Below are positions 1-7,751 of a stretch of DNA of 64,000 bases, piece after piece. The stretch is from positions 60,805 to 124,804 of the forward strand of contig CAYGJC010000004.1 in assembly GCA_964350245.1 (NCBI GenBank), written 5' to 3'. A program made the position numbers and the translations under genes. This DNA is from JAJACP01 sp964350245 (GTDB lineage Bacteria; Chlamydiota; Chlamydiia; Chlamydiales; JAAKFR01). The notes beneath the pieces were generated by a model. The model did not search any database. It worked only from the letters and a program-made list of their open reading frames with translations, and had not been told where the DNA came from. How positions within the stretch are numbered: position 1 is the stretch's first letter; each line of letters opens with the position of its first letter.

Positions 1-168
1 CATGCTGGTAATGGGATCTTGAATCTGTGTACCTTCTACCACAAATTGCGGATAAATGAGATCTTGGGGAGTGAGATGCGTCTCTTCAACAAGCGCCCGG
101 ATAGCGGCACTCTTTCGATTACGCCGAGGCCTGAAGTGCGGAAGTGGGGGGGGGGAAGTTAAGGTCAT
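1..168 (-). CDS. hemB: Porphobilinogen synthase (delta-aminolevulinate dehydratase), N-terminal part, cut by window edge
   Basis: The 56 residues visible on the minus strand start MTLTSPPPLPHF and run through RPRRNRKSAAIR, LVEETHLTPQDLIYPQFVVEG and DPITSM, which is the typical HemB N-terminus (arginine-rich start, then the DLIYPxFVxEG segment). HemB joins two aminolevulinate molecules into porphobilinogen in cytosolic haem synthesis. The ATG at 166-168 is preceded on the minus strand by a good ribosome site (AGGAGAG, about 172-178). Codons 5-8 lie in a run of ten C (ten G on the plus strand, 146-155). hemB beside thyX matches my memory of the C. trachomatis order (CT633/CT632). The rest of the gene lies outside the window, so the catalytic lysines cannot be checked. 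Confidence 0.85.
   Translation of the reverse strand, partial: MTLTSPPPLPHFRPRRNRKSAAIRALVEETHLTPQDLIYPQFVVEGTQIQDPITSM
146..155. repeat. Homopolymer of ten G inside the hemB start region
   Basis: Ten consecutive G residues on the plus strand, read as ten C in hemB, code for Ser-Pro-Pro-Pro within the first ten codons. Tracts of this length are prone to slippage in replication and sequencing. A change of one base would frameshift hemB near its start. Confidence 0.9.
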
Positions 169-467
169 CTTCTCTCTCCTTTGAAAAAGAAAATAATTAA
201 TGCTCTTAATTCTCTTCTTCCTCTTATGGTGTGGAAATGTTTGTAAGGGGTGTTTTTTACTCTCAAATGAACTGTTTATAAGGTGTGCATAGCTTGTCGA
301 AAATAGAGTAGTTACAGACATTTTAGCAAGAAGCAACCGATTGTCATCACTAATTTGACATTTCATCAACACTCTATTCACATGTTTTCAACACCAACTT
401 TTGCTTGATTGTACTATTCTATTTGTGGCACGCTCATTCTCCCGTCAACGATGAAAGGCATGTAGAT

Positions 468-2087
468 ATGGAAGAGTTCACAGAAACCCAAACACGTATT
501 CTCGAACGTTATGTCTCCAGCACTTCCAGCAATATCTTTGTTTTGCGCAACCTCCCGGAGGTGATTAAAGGGGCTCTTTTCTCCCGCTACTCACGCTCGA
601 GTTTGGGGCTCCGCTCACTCTTGTTAAAAGAGTTTATCCAGGGAGAAGAGACCGCATTTGACGCGATTGTAGGAGGGGCACTGGATCACGAATCCGAAAA
701 TCCAGAAAATCAAGTGATTGCCATTAAACGGGCGCAAAATTTTTACGATCGAATTCTAGATGGGTACGGGGATGACTCTATTGGTGAGCTAGGGGGCGCG
801 CACTTAGCGATAGAAGATGTTTCGATGCTCGCCGCTAAAATGATTGAAGATAGCCGTATTGGAGGCTCGCCTCTCGAAAAGTCGACTCGTTACATTTACT
901 TCGACCAAAAGGTGGAGGGGCAATACCTCTACTATCGTGAGCCGATTTTGATGACTTCGGCTTTTCGTGAGAGCTACACTAAAACTTGTGATCATCTTTT
1001 TGAAACGTATACGAAGCTAATCCCCCCCATGACCGAGCTGATGGAAAAACGGTTTCCCAAAGAGCCCGAAAAATCCAAAGGTGCTTACACAGCCGCGTTG
1101 CGTGCACGCGTACTCGATTGTCTACGCGGCCTTCTGCCTGCCGGGACCATGACCAACATGGGCGTTTATGGAAATGGCCGTTTTTGGGAGAGTCTTATTC
1201 AGAAGCTGCAGTGTCAAAATTTGGCTGAGCTCCAAGATGTGGGCAAGAAATCTTACGATGAGCTTTCCAAAGTGATTCCCTCTTTTGTCCGCCGCTCTGA
1301 GTGTCACCACCGCCATTATGAAACATTTGCTCAGTTTACAGAATCGATGCAAGAACAACTGAAAAGTGTCGCAGCTCAGCAATCTATCCCCAAAAGTGAA
1401 ACGCAGGCAGGGGTGCGTTTAATAGCCCATGATCCTGATGGGCCCTACAAAGTAGCGGCGAGCCTTCTTTTTGCACAAGGGAAGCACAGCTTACACGATT
1501 TGCAAAGTTACTGCCGTACGCTATCGGATGAGGCACTCGCCAATATTTTTGACGCTGCCTCGTCGGTGCGCGAAAATCGTCGCCATAAATCGCCGCGCGC
1601 CCTTGAGCATGCCCAGTTTACCTTTGAAGTGGTCGGAGACTTTGGCATTTACCGAGACCTGCATCGCCATCGGATGTTGACCCAAGAGAGGCAGCTCCTC
1701 TCTACTGATTATGGGTACTATACCCCAGAAGAAGTTCTCGATACGCCCATGGAAAAAGAGTATCGCGAGGCAATGGAAATGGCGAAAGAGACCTATGAAA
1801 CGATCGCTCATGAGCTGCCAGAAGAGGCGCAGTATGTCGTTCCTATGGCCTATAACGTCCGTTGGTACTTCCATGTCAATCTGCGCGCGTTGCAGTGGCT
1901 GTGTGAGCTTAGGTCGCAAGCGGCCGGCCACCCGAGCTACCGCCTAGTCGCGCAAGAAATGGCGCGGCAAGTAAGCGAAACGGTTCCCTCCCTGGAGACG
2001 TTTTTTAAGTTTGTCGACTATGATGGACATGATTTAGGCCGGCTAGAGCAGGAGCAGCGCAAGGCCGATAAACAAAGAGAAAGATGA
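468..2087 (+). CDS. thyX: Double-length FAD-dependent thymidylate synthase ThyX
   Basis: ThyX methylates dUMP to dTMP using methylene-tetrahydrofolate and reduced flavin. The protein of about 539 residues is roughly twice the usual bacterial ThyX, as in other Chlamydiae, and looks like two ThyX-like halves. The N-terminal half has GGAHLAIEDVSMLAAKMIED followed by a ThyX-like S-P-L-E-K-S-T-R-Y segment (Ser139) but no RHR. The C-terminal half has the arginine-histidine-arginine triad R400-H401-R402 in YRDLHRHRMLTQERQLLS, and then RWYFHVNLRALQWLCELR near the end, typical of the ThyX C-terminal region. I chose ATG 468 rather than the frame's earlier in-frame start at 405: it is preceded by AAAGG at 454-458, and conserved sequence begins after it. 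It is monocistronic; an inverted-repeat element lies 12 bp downstream. Confidence 0.88.
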   Translation: MEEFTETQTRILERYVSSTSSNIFVLRNLPEVIKGALFSRYSRSSLGLRSLLLKEFIQGEETAFDAIVGGALDHESENPENQVIAIKRAQNFYDRILDGYGDDSIGELGGAHLAIEDVSMLAAKMIEDSRIGGSPLEKSTRYIYFDQKVEGQYLYYREPILMTSAFRESYTKTCDHLFETYTKLIPPMTELMEKRFPKEPEKSKGAYTAALRARVLDCLRGLLPAGTMTNMGVYGNGRFWESLIQKLQCQNLAELQDVGKKSYDELSKVIPSFVRRSECHHRHYETFAQFTESMQEQLKSVAAQQSIPKSETQAGVRLIAHDPDGPYKVAASLLFAQGKHSLHDLQSYCRTLSDEALANIFDAASSVRENRRHKSPRALEHAQFTFEVVGDFGIYRDLHRHRMLTQERQLLSTDYGYYTPEEVLDTPMEKEYREAMEMAKETYETIAHELPEEAQYVVPMAYNVRWYFHVNLRALQWLCELRSQAAGHPSYRLVAQEMARQVSETVPSLETFFKFVDYDGHDLGRLEQEQRKADKQRER

Positions 2088-2099
2088 CTTCTCTTATCT

Positions 2100-2276
2100 G
2101 AACCTATCCCAAAAGTATCCGCGGATGTCCCGCATCATCTTGTCGTAATTCTCGTAAGACCACTCGTCGGTCCTATTATTTCCAATATGCCCTTCCTCGC
2201 GGTCACGCTTACGCTTTACGAGGCTCACCGAAAAATCTAATGCGGTCCATTGCGCGTCTACTCTTGGGATAGGTTC
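2100..2276 (-). mobile_element. MITE-like inverted-repeat element, copy 1 (177 bp)
   Basis: The element begins GAACCTATCCCAAAAGTA and ends with the reverse complement of GAACCTATCCCAAGAGTA, so it has 18-bp terminal inverted repeats with one mismatch. A second copy, 175 bp in the opposite orientation, lies at 26891-27065. The last ~128 bp of the two copies, read in the same direction, differ at only about four positions. Read on the minus strand, copy 1 is open for all 59 codons (EPIPRVDAQWTALDF ... DIRGYFWDRF). It contains no transposase, so it would have to be moved by a related element elsewhere. Flanks show no clear target duplication. Confidence 0.75.
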
Positions 2277-2285
2277 CTAGACCAG

Positions 2286-2585
2286 CTATTCTCGAAGGGG
2301 AGCTCTGACCAGACCCAGCATAAAATGCCTGGCACCCAGGGCAAAAGTGGATTCGCTCCTTTTCCCTGTGAAAGGATAACGCGCGTAGCTCCCTGCCATG
2401 ATACAGGATCCAGCCATGCTTTCTGCTAGCCCTATTATCGTCATGAGTGCTGCGGGGATGGGGCCCAAAATGGGATTTCTGGCCCCATCTCCAAGTAGGT
2501 GGTACATGCTTTGGATTCTTTCTTCAGCATAATCGACACGATCTTGCAGCCTTTCATTTGCATACTCAGGATGAATAAAGCCCAT
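2286..2585 (-). CDS. Short hypothetical protein, apparently 3'-truncated paralogue of the gene at 27154-27543
   Basis: This 99-residue protein shares with the 129-residue protein at 27154-27543 the order P-I-L-G-x-I-P-A-A-L-x-x-I-x-G-L-x-E-S, then FPFTG/YPFTG, then a GA-H-x-x-x-GL-x-RA segment. It lacks the last ~45 residues of the paralogue and ends in an unrelated PLRE, with the stop codon only 10 bp from the inverted-repeat element. That looks like a truncation near an element boundary. Function is unknown; the centre is moderately hydrophobic (PILGPIPAALMTIIGLAESMAGS). AAGGAG lies 7-12 bases upstream of the ATG, so expression is plausible. Confidence 0.6.
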   Translation of the reverse strand: MGFIHPEYANERLQDRVDYAEERIQSMYHLLGDGARNPILGPIPAALMTIIGLAESMAGSCIMAGSYARYPFTGKRSESTFALGARHFMLGLVRAPLRE

Positions 2586-2659
2586 AAAACACTCCTTTTT
2601 CGGTTTTATTGCACCTGTTATAACAAAGTTTGTTTTTTTTATTTAAAATAAAAAATTTT

Positions 2660-5158
2660 TTATCCTAGGTGTTTCCCTAAGATCCCAGACAGGCGAAACA
2701 TGCTGATCGATTCCTTGGATCCAAAGACAGCTTCCAGTTTTTTATCCGGAACGATCTGCCGCTTATCATTCGGATCTTGCAGATTATTTTCTTTGATGTA
2801 GATCCACACCTTTTTGATGGTCTCACCTCGTGTGACCTTTTCACTCCCAATCACCGCTGCCAGCTCTTTTGAGGGCTTTAATTTGCCGCGCGCCCCTTTT
2901 CCGCCTCCAGCACCCTTTTTGCCTCCTTTTTTCTTGGCATAGGCAGTTTTAGGGTGGTCGGGATACTTCTCTTCCAGTTGTGAGAGTTCATTGACAATCA
3001 CATCACAATCAGGAAAATTGGAGCATGAGTAGAAAATTTTTCCGAAACGAGATCTGCGTGATACCAGCCGCCCATCACAGCCGATTGCAGGACATGGGGG
3101 TGTATCTTCTACTGTCTCTCCCTCGCGAGGAATGTTGACAATTCCTTTGCACTCAGGATAGCGTGTGCACCCCAAGAAAGGACCATATCGCCCATGCCGC
3201 ACTTTCATGGCTCCTTTGCAGACAGGGCAAGGCTGATCCCAATTAAAATCAGAAGCATAGTCTTCTTTGTTGAAATTCAGCTCTTCCAAAGAAGTCGTAT
3301 AATCACAGTCAGGGTAATCTGCGCAGCCATAGAAGTACCGGGATTTAGACCAGATTTTCTGAAGCTTTGCCTTACTACATTTGGGACAGTCGATGTCGGT
3401 CATGATCTTGGGGACAAAAGCCTCCTTCTCAGCGATCTCGACTGTAGGAATGAACTGTTCCCAAAACTCTCGGATAACAGCTTTCCATTCTTTTTTATTC
3501 ACAGCAATCAACTCTAAAGTGTCTTCCATCTCGGCTGTAAAGCCGATGTTCATGATCTGCTGAAAGTTGTCTTCCAAAAACTGCGCGATGACGCGGCCCA
3601 GCTCCGTCGGTTTAAGGCGGAGATTCTCCTTTACTGTGTAGTCACGGCTCTGGATCTTGTTCATAATTGAGGCGTATGTAGAGGGACGCCCAATCCCCGA
3701 TTTTTCCAGCGCTTTGACAAGAGAGGCTTCTGAATAGCGAGGCGGCGGCTTAGTGAAGGCTTGCTCGGAGGTCACTTTAACCAAATGAAGTGGCATATTC
3801 GCTTCGAGCGGGGGAAGAGTCGGATCTTTCTCTTCTTCCTCTTCATCCCTCTTCTCCTCATAAACAGCCAAAAATCCTTTAAATTTGATCGTTGAGCCGG
3901 TTGCGCGCAGCATAATGTCTTGGTCGGTCGCAATATCTGCTGTCACCGTATCGTAGACTGCGGGCTCCATTTGCGAGGCGATGTACCGGTTCCAAATCAA
4001 TTCATAAAGCACAAACTGCTCACGCGTTAAATAGGGCTTTACCACTTCAGGAGGATGATTGATATTAGTGGGCCGGATCGCTTCGTGCGCATCTTGGACT
4101 GCTTTTTTGGTTGAGTAGTTTCGCGGCTTTTCAGGTAGATACTCTTTTCCGTAATGGCTTGAAATAAAGCTGCGCGCCTCTTTAATCGCTTGAGGCTCTA
4201 TACGCACAGAATCAGTACGCATGTAGGTAATTAAACCCTCAGCTCCCTCGCTGTCTAGGTCGACCCCTTCATAGAGAGATTGGGCGATTCCCATTGTTTT
4301 AGAAGAGCCAAATCGGTAGTGGCGACTTGCCTCCTGCTGGAGAGTTGAGGTGATAAAGGGAGGCTCGGGATTCCGTTTTTTCTCCTTTTTCTCGACCTTT
4401 GCTACCTGATATTTGGCTTTTTCAAGCCGTGCCACAACGGCATCCGCGCTCTTTTTGTTGTTGATGATCGTGAGATCTTTTCCTTGAACAGGCTCTTTTT
4501 CCCACTTTTTCCCATCCACAGAAAAGAGGCGAGCAGGGAATTTTTTTGACGGGTCTCCATCTTGCAAAAGGGCGCCGATATTCCAATACTCAACGGGCTT
4601 GAAGGCCTCGATCTCTTTTTCGCGGTCGACCACTAACTTAAGGGCAACAGATTGAACACGACCCGCTGAGACGCCTGATCGTTGTTGGAGCTTGCGTGCT
4701 AAAATGGGAGAGATTTTATACCCCACAATCCGATCAAGAAGACGACGCGCTTGTTGCGCGTTTACAAGAGCAATGTCAATCTCTTGGGGATGATTGAGAG
4801 CATCTAAAACGGCTTCTTTGGTAATCGCATTGAAGGCAGCCCGTTTTATTTTGGTTTTGGCAGGCAAAAGAGCGGCAATGTGCCAGGCAATCGCCTCTCC
4901 TTCACGGTCAGGGTCGGGGGAGAGGTAGACGGTATCGCACTCTTTGGCTGCTTTTTTTAGTTTCGAAATGACTTCTTTTTTATCGGGAAGAACCTGATAA
5001 TCGGGCTCAAAATCGTTTTCAATATCAATCCCGAACCCTTTTTGAGGAAGATCGCGTATGTGACCGACTGAGGAGGCAAATAGAAAATCGCTTCCTAAAA
5101 ATTTTTTAAGTGTCTTGATCTTAGCAGGAGACTCGACGATGATCAGAGATTTTCCCAT
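2660..5158 (-). CDS. topA: DNA topoisomerase I with C-terminal SWIB domain
   Basis: Type IA topoisomerase that relaxes negative supercoils. The Toprim domain occupies residues 1 to ~115 (LIIVESPAKIKTL; acidic triad region around D82 and D84 in DPDREGEAIAWH). The catalytic tyrosine is Y312 in GLITYMRTDSVR. Zinc-ribbon repeats with CxxC pairs follow at roughly residues 585-725 (DCPKCSKAKL, PCPVCKGAMKV, CPAIGCDGRL). After a Gly/Lys-rich linker (~730-755) comes a SWIB-type domain with KPSKELAAVIGSEKVTRGE and QIVPDKKLEAVFG. The TopA-SWIB fusion is a known hallmark of Chlamydiae. The SWIB part is found in eukaryotic chromatin complexes and presumably helps handle the histone-like condensed chromosome of elementary bodies, which is an inference. 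Length 832 fits the family. Confidence 0.96.
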   Translation of the reverse strand: MGKSLIIVESPAKIKTLKKFLGSDFLFASSVGHIRDLPQKGFGIDIENDFEPDYQVLPDKKEVISKLKKAAKECDTVYLSPDPDREGEAIAWHIAALLPAKTKIKRAAFNAITKEAVLDALNHPQEIDIALVNAQQARRLLDRIVGYKISPILARKLQQRSGVSAGRVQSVALKLVVDREKEIEAFKPVEYWNIGALLQDGDPSKKFPARLFSVDGKKWEKEPVQGKDLTIINNKKSADAVVARLEKAKYQVAKVEKKEKKRNPEPPFITSTLQQEASRHYRFGSSKTMGIAQSLYEGVDLDSEGAEGLITYMRTDSVRIEPQAIKEARSFISSHYGKEYLPEKPRNYSTKKAVQDAHEAIRPTNINHPPEVVKPYLTREQFVLYELIWNRYIASQMEPAVYDTVTADIATDQDIMLRATGSTIKFKGFLAVYEEKRDEEEEEKDPTLPPLEANMPLHLVKVTSEQAFTKPPPRYSEASLVKALEKSGIGRPSTYASIMNKIQSRDYTVKENLRLKPTELGRVIAQFLEDNFQQIMNIGFTAEMEDTLELIAVNKKEWKAVIREFWEQFIPTVEIAEKEAFVPKIMTDIDCPKCSKAKLQKIWSKSRYFYGCADYPDCDYTTSLEELNFNKEDYASDFNWDQPCPVCKGAMKVRHGRYGPFLGCTRYPECKGIVNIPREGETVEDTPPCPAIGCDGRLVSRRSRFGKIFYSCSNFPDCDVIVNELSQLEEKYPDHPKTAYAKKKGGKKGAGGGKGARGKLKPSKELAAVIGSEKVTRGETIKKVWIYIKENNLQDPNDKRQIVPDKKLEAVFGSKESISMFRLSGILGKHLG

Positions 5159-5280
5159 TATTACTCATTATTACTAGTTGTGGACACAAACATTCAACAG
5201 ATCTTTCTCTTTTTCTACAAGGAACAGTTTTAGAGGAGCAAATCTTTTTTTGGTCCCTAAATCCACATTAAGGCTACAAA

Positions 5281-5309
5281 TTGCCTGAAAATAATTAATT
5301 AAGTATACT
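5281..5309 (+). promoter_or_regulatory. Sigma-66/sigma-70 type promoter for the PI4-kinase-like gene
   Basis: TTGCCT at 5281-5286, a 17-bp A/T-rich spacer and TATACT at 5304-5309 form a near-consensus promoter. It is positioned about 43 bp before the ATG at 5352, in the divergent gap between topA and this gene. Confidence 0.65.
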
Positions 5310-5351
5310 TTATGGGCATGTCTTTTTTAAGAAAACAAATTTAAGATAAGT

Positions 5352-7751
5352 ATGAGCGCCGTCTCTTTTCAAACTTCCCGCTCGGCCCCAGCGCGCTCCT
5401 TCTCGACGGAGTTGTTTGAGGACCAAACGGCGGCTTATAATCTGCAGATTCTTTTTAATCGAGTCAGACCGGGAGTGCTGTATCGAGTCGATGAGCAGGG
5501 CCGGCTTCAGTATATACGCGGTGCACATGCACATGCTCATTATTACTGGAATAGAGAAAGCGAGCAAGCCAAGGTAAAGCAGGCTGTTTCAAACGCTTTG
5601 CTTCACTACAATCGGCTGCTCTCTCGCAAGCAAGTAGATGAGACCGATCGGATTGCAGCCCAAACGTTGCGCAGTCGGCTGGAGCCACTAAGTCCACGAG
5701 TCTTCGATCGTAGACTCTTTTCCATTCATAATAAGCTTTCCAGACTTACGTTTCCAGAAGGTGTGATCCGCTTAAAAGTGGGACAAGATTACATCGATTA
5801 CCAGGTTCAGGGCGCGGAAATCATGGACTTACCCTTTATCGAGTTTAATTTAGGGTCTGAACGGGATAACAAGCACCTAGCCATGCTTCTCCAGCGGAAA
5901 AAAGGAGAGCGTTTTCGAGTGGATACAGAGGGTAACTTAGAGCGCGTAACCAACCCTATTGACTATCATTTTGAAAAAGAGGCTCAAGAAGAAAAAGTAT
6001 CAGCAGTTGCGGTAGATGTCCTGACGAAACTGAATCACCATTTGCAACAGGTTTTGGTCACACGCTCGCACAAGGTTGCCCTTAAGCACATTTTCGGAGA
6101 TAGTCCCCTGGCACGGATGAAAAGAGAGGTCTACAATCGGGGCGCTGTGGCCGAAAACTCTCTTGTTGAATCCGTTTTACTAGAAGCGTTTGCATCAGAT
6201 CTTGTCCGAAGAAGAGCGGATTTAGCTGATCACCTATCTGTGTTTCCTCATCATATTCGGGAGGGACATCGCAAAGAGGCCATTAAATCCTTAGAAACCG
6301 TATTCATGGATTTGGTGCTTGCCGAGTTTTATTTTCACCAAAAATTAGGTGTCGATCTAGAGAGAAACAAAGATGGGGGATCAGGTGGAGCCCGTTATGC
6401 GCGGAGTCGTTTTGGGAAGAAACTTTTGGTGGTGAAACCGGGGGATGAAGGGCCCCATGGTGTGAATAATCCCCAGCGCTACGCGCGCATTAAGCGCATT
6501 TTTGTCTCTCCTCGCTACTGTCTTGAGGGCAATTCAGAGCCGCAAGCAGAGGTTGATTCTTATCTCTTTGACCGTCGATTGGGAATTTACATCGTTCCTC
6601 CCACTGAGCTCCGCTATATTGCAAGCCGTCAATTTAACGGACCTAACTTTAAAGAGTGTTCAATTCAGATGTTTGTTTCAGATTGCCAAACGTTGGGAGA
6701 GTATGTAGGTGTCTCTCCTAAAATGCACTCTCTTCCTCGACCCTTTTTGCGTTGGTACTGTAGAACAGAGGCCAATCGACAGAGAATTCCTCAGGAAGCA
6801 GCGGGTAACATCGCTTTGCATAATGTGGGCATTGAGGATATCGACTGTCACTTTGAAAATATCTTGGTGAGATTACGCGATGGAGCCGGTGGCCACTCAT
6901 TGTTGGATCGCCTTTTCAAAGGTGAGTCAGTAGAGCGAGCAGAGATCGATACGTTTGTGAACACATTTTTCACTAGTGGTCACAATCAGGCGCTTATTGA
7001 AGCCATTCTATCCTCCCATGAGGTTAGGGTGGGGCAGCAGGTTCAACGTGCCACCTTCATCAAACACGATGGAGGGTCGAGCAATCCACGCAGACATCCC
7101 ACCAGCTATTTAGCCAAGCGGTTCAAGCACCTTTTTGAAGTGCTTCCGCAATATGATGAGTCGGTCGCGCCGAAAAGCCGCATGCTTTTTCTAAATAAAC
7201 AACAAGATTTTGTGGAGTTTCTTCTTGAAAAAGGAGCCCGTTCTCTTCGTAATATTCATGAGCCTCATGTATTTAGAGCGTATTGGAACAATGCGGAGTA
7301 TCGTCAGAATTTCAAAGCTTGGTTGTTAGAGACGGATCCGGGAGAGGAGTTTACAAAGCGCAATATTGTGTGCAACAACTTAATCGAGGCCAACAATGTT
7401 TCTCCAGATTACCTACAGGCGTATGCGTTCTATTTTCAGTATCACTTGAAACGGATCCATGAAAATAGTTCCACACGCGTAGATAGTTGGATCATCATCC
7501 AAAAGCATTTTTGTCCACGTACCCCACCACCCATGCGCCGTATGTTGCGCGTGCGTAGTGAGCGGGACTTTGTGCGAGAACTCGATCACGGTGATTCAGA
7601 TGCTTCCAGCTCTTTTGAAAATATTGTAAATAAATTAGCAGAAGTGAAAGTAAGACCTGTCAGACCCGGCCCCTCCAGCCTGACTGGAAACTACTTTAAA
7701 GGCAGCAGTGTACTCGATGATCTAGGTGAAGGAGTCTATGCACAAGGATAA
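5352..7751 (+). CDS. Putative phosphatidylinositol 4-kinase type II-like protein
   Basis: A 799-residue cytosolic-type protein with no signal peptide or membrane span. Its middle lines up with type II PI4-kinases. There is LVVKPGDEGPHGVNNP (Lys362; compare VFKPKNEEPYGxxNP), then AEVDSYLFDRRLGIYIVPPTEL (compare SEAxAxxxDxxLxLxIVPxT), then SIQMFV (compare SFQLFV). A catalytic loop reads D498-C-H-F-E-N503, with the same D-x4-N spacing as the DRGNDN loop. A metal loop reads D573-G-G-S-S-N-P-R-R-H-P, colinear with DNGLAFPxxHP. In known enzymes these place ATP (Lys), the catalytic base (Asp) and Mg (Asn, Asp). The N-terminal ~330 and C-terminal ~150 residues are unfamiliar. It has its own promoter and is followed by a tightly coupled membrane protein. 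A lipid-kinase effector acting on host membranes is an inference; a protein-kinase or degenerate fold is possible. The start codon has only a weak ribosome site. Confidence 0.7.
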   Translation: MSAVSFQTSRSAPARSFSTELFEDQTAAYNLQILFNRVRPGVLYRVDEQGRLQYIRGAHAHAHYYWNRESEQAKVKQAVSNALLHYNRLLSRKQVDETDRIAAQTLRSRLEPLSPRVFDRRLFSIHNKLSRLTFPEGVIRLKVGQDYIDYQVQGAEIMDLPFIEFNLGSERDNKHLAMLLQRKKGERFRVDTEGNLERVTNPIDYHFEKEAQEEKVSAVAVDVLTKLNHHLQQVLVTRSHKVALKHIFGDSPLARMKREVYNRGAVAENSLVESVLLEAFASDLVRRRADLADHLSVFPHHIREGHRKEAIKSLETVFMDLVLAEFYFHQKLGVDLERNKDGGSGGARYARSRFGKKLLVVKPGDEGPHGVNNPQRYARIKRIFVSPRYCLEGNSEPQAEVDSYLFDRRLGIYIVPPTELRYIASRQFNGPNFKECSIQMFVSDCQTLGEYVGVSPKMHSLPRPFLRWYCRTEANRQRIPQEAAGNIALHNVGIEDIDCHFENILVRLRDGAGGHSLLDRLFKGESVERAEIDTFVNTFFTSGHNQALIEAILSSHEVRVGQQVQRATFIKHDGGSSNPRRHPTSYLAKRFKHLFEVLPQYDESVAPKSRMLFLNKQQDFVEFLLEKGARSLRNIHEPHVFRAYWNNAEYRQNFKAWLLETDPGEEFTKRNIVCNNLIEANNVSPDYLQAYAFYFQYHLKRIHENSSTRVDSWIIIQKHFCPRTPPPMRRMLRVRSERDFVRELDHGDSDASSSFENIVNKLAEVKVRPVRPGPSSLTGNYFKGSSVLDDLGEGVYAQG

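Noticed and set aside
355..417. Possible promoter TTGACA (355-360) upstream of thyX
   Set aside because: No suitable -10 hexamer occurs at 16-18 bp; TACTAT at 412-417 is too far away.
1521..1931. 136-residue frame antisense to thyX
   Set aside because: Shadow of thyX coding sequence without start signals or recognisable domains.
2640..2665. AT-rich hairpin (AAAAAATTTTTT) after topA
   Set aside because: Too weak and A/T-only to call as a terminator.
5352..7751. Alternative: HipA-type toxin kinase
   Set aside because: HipA has a different order and short N-terminal domain; the V-K-P strand plus D-x-G-x3-P-x2-H-P arrangement fits type II PI4-kinases better. A structure search should decide.
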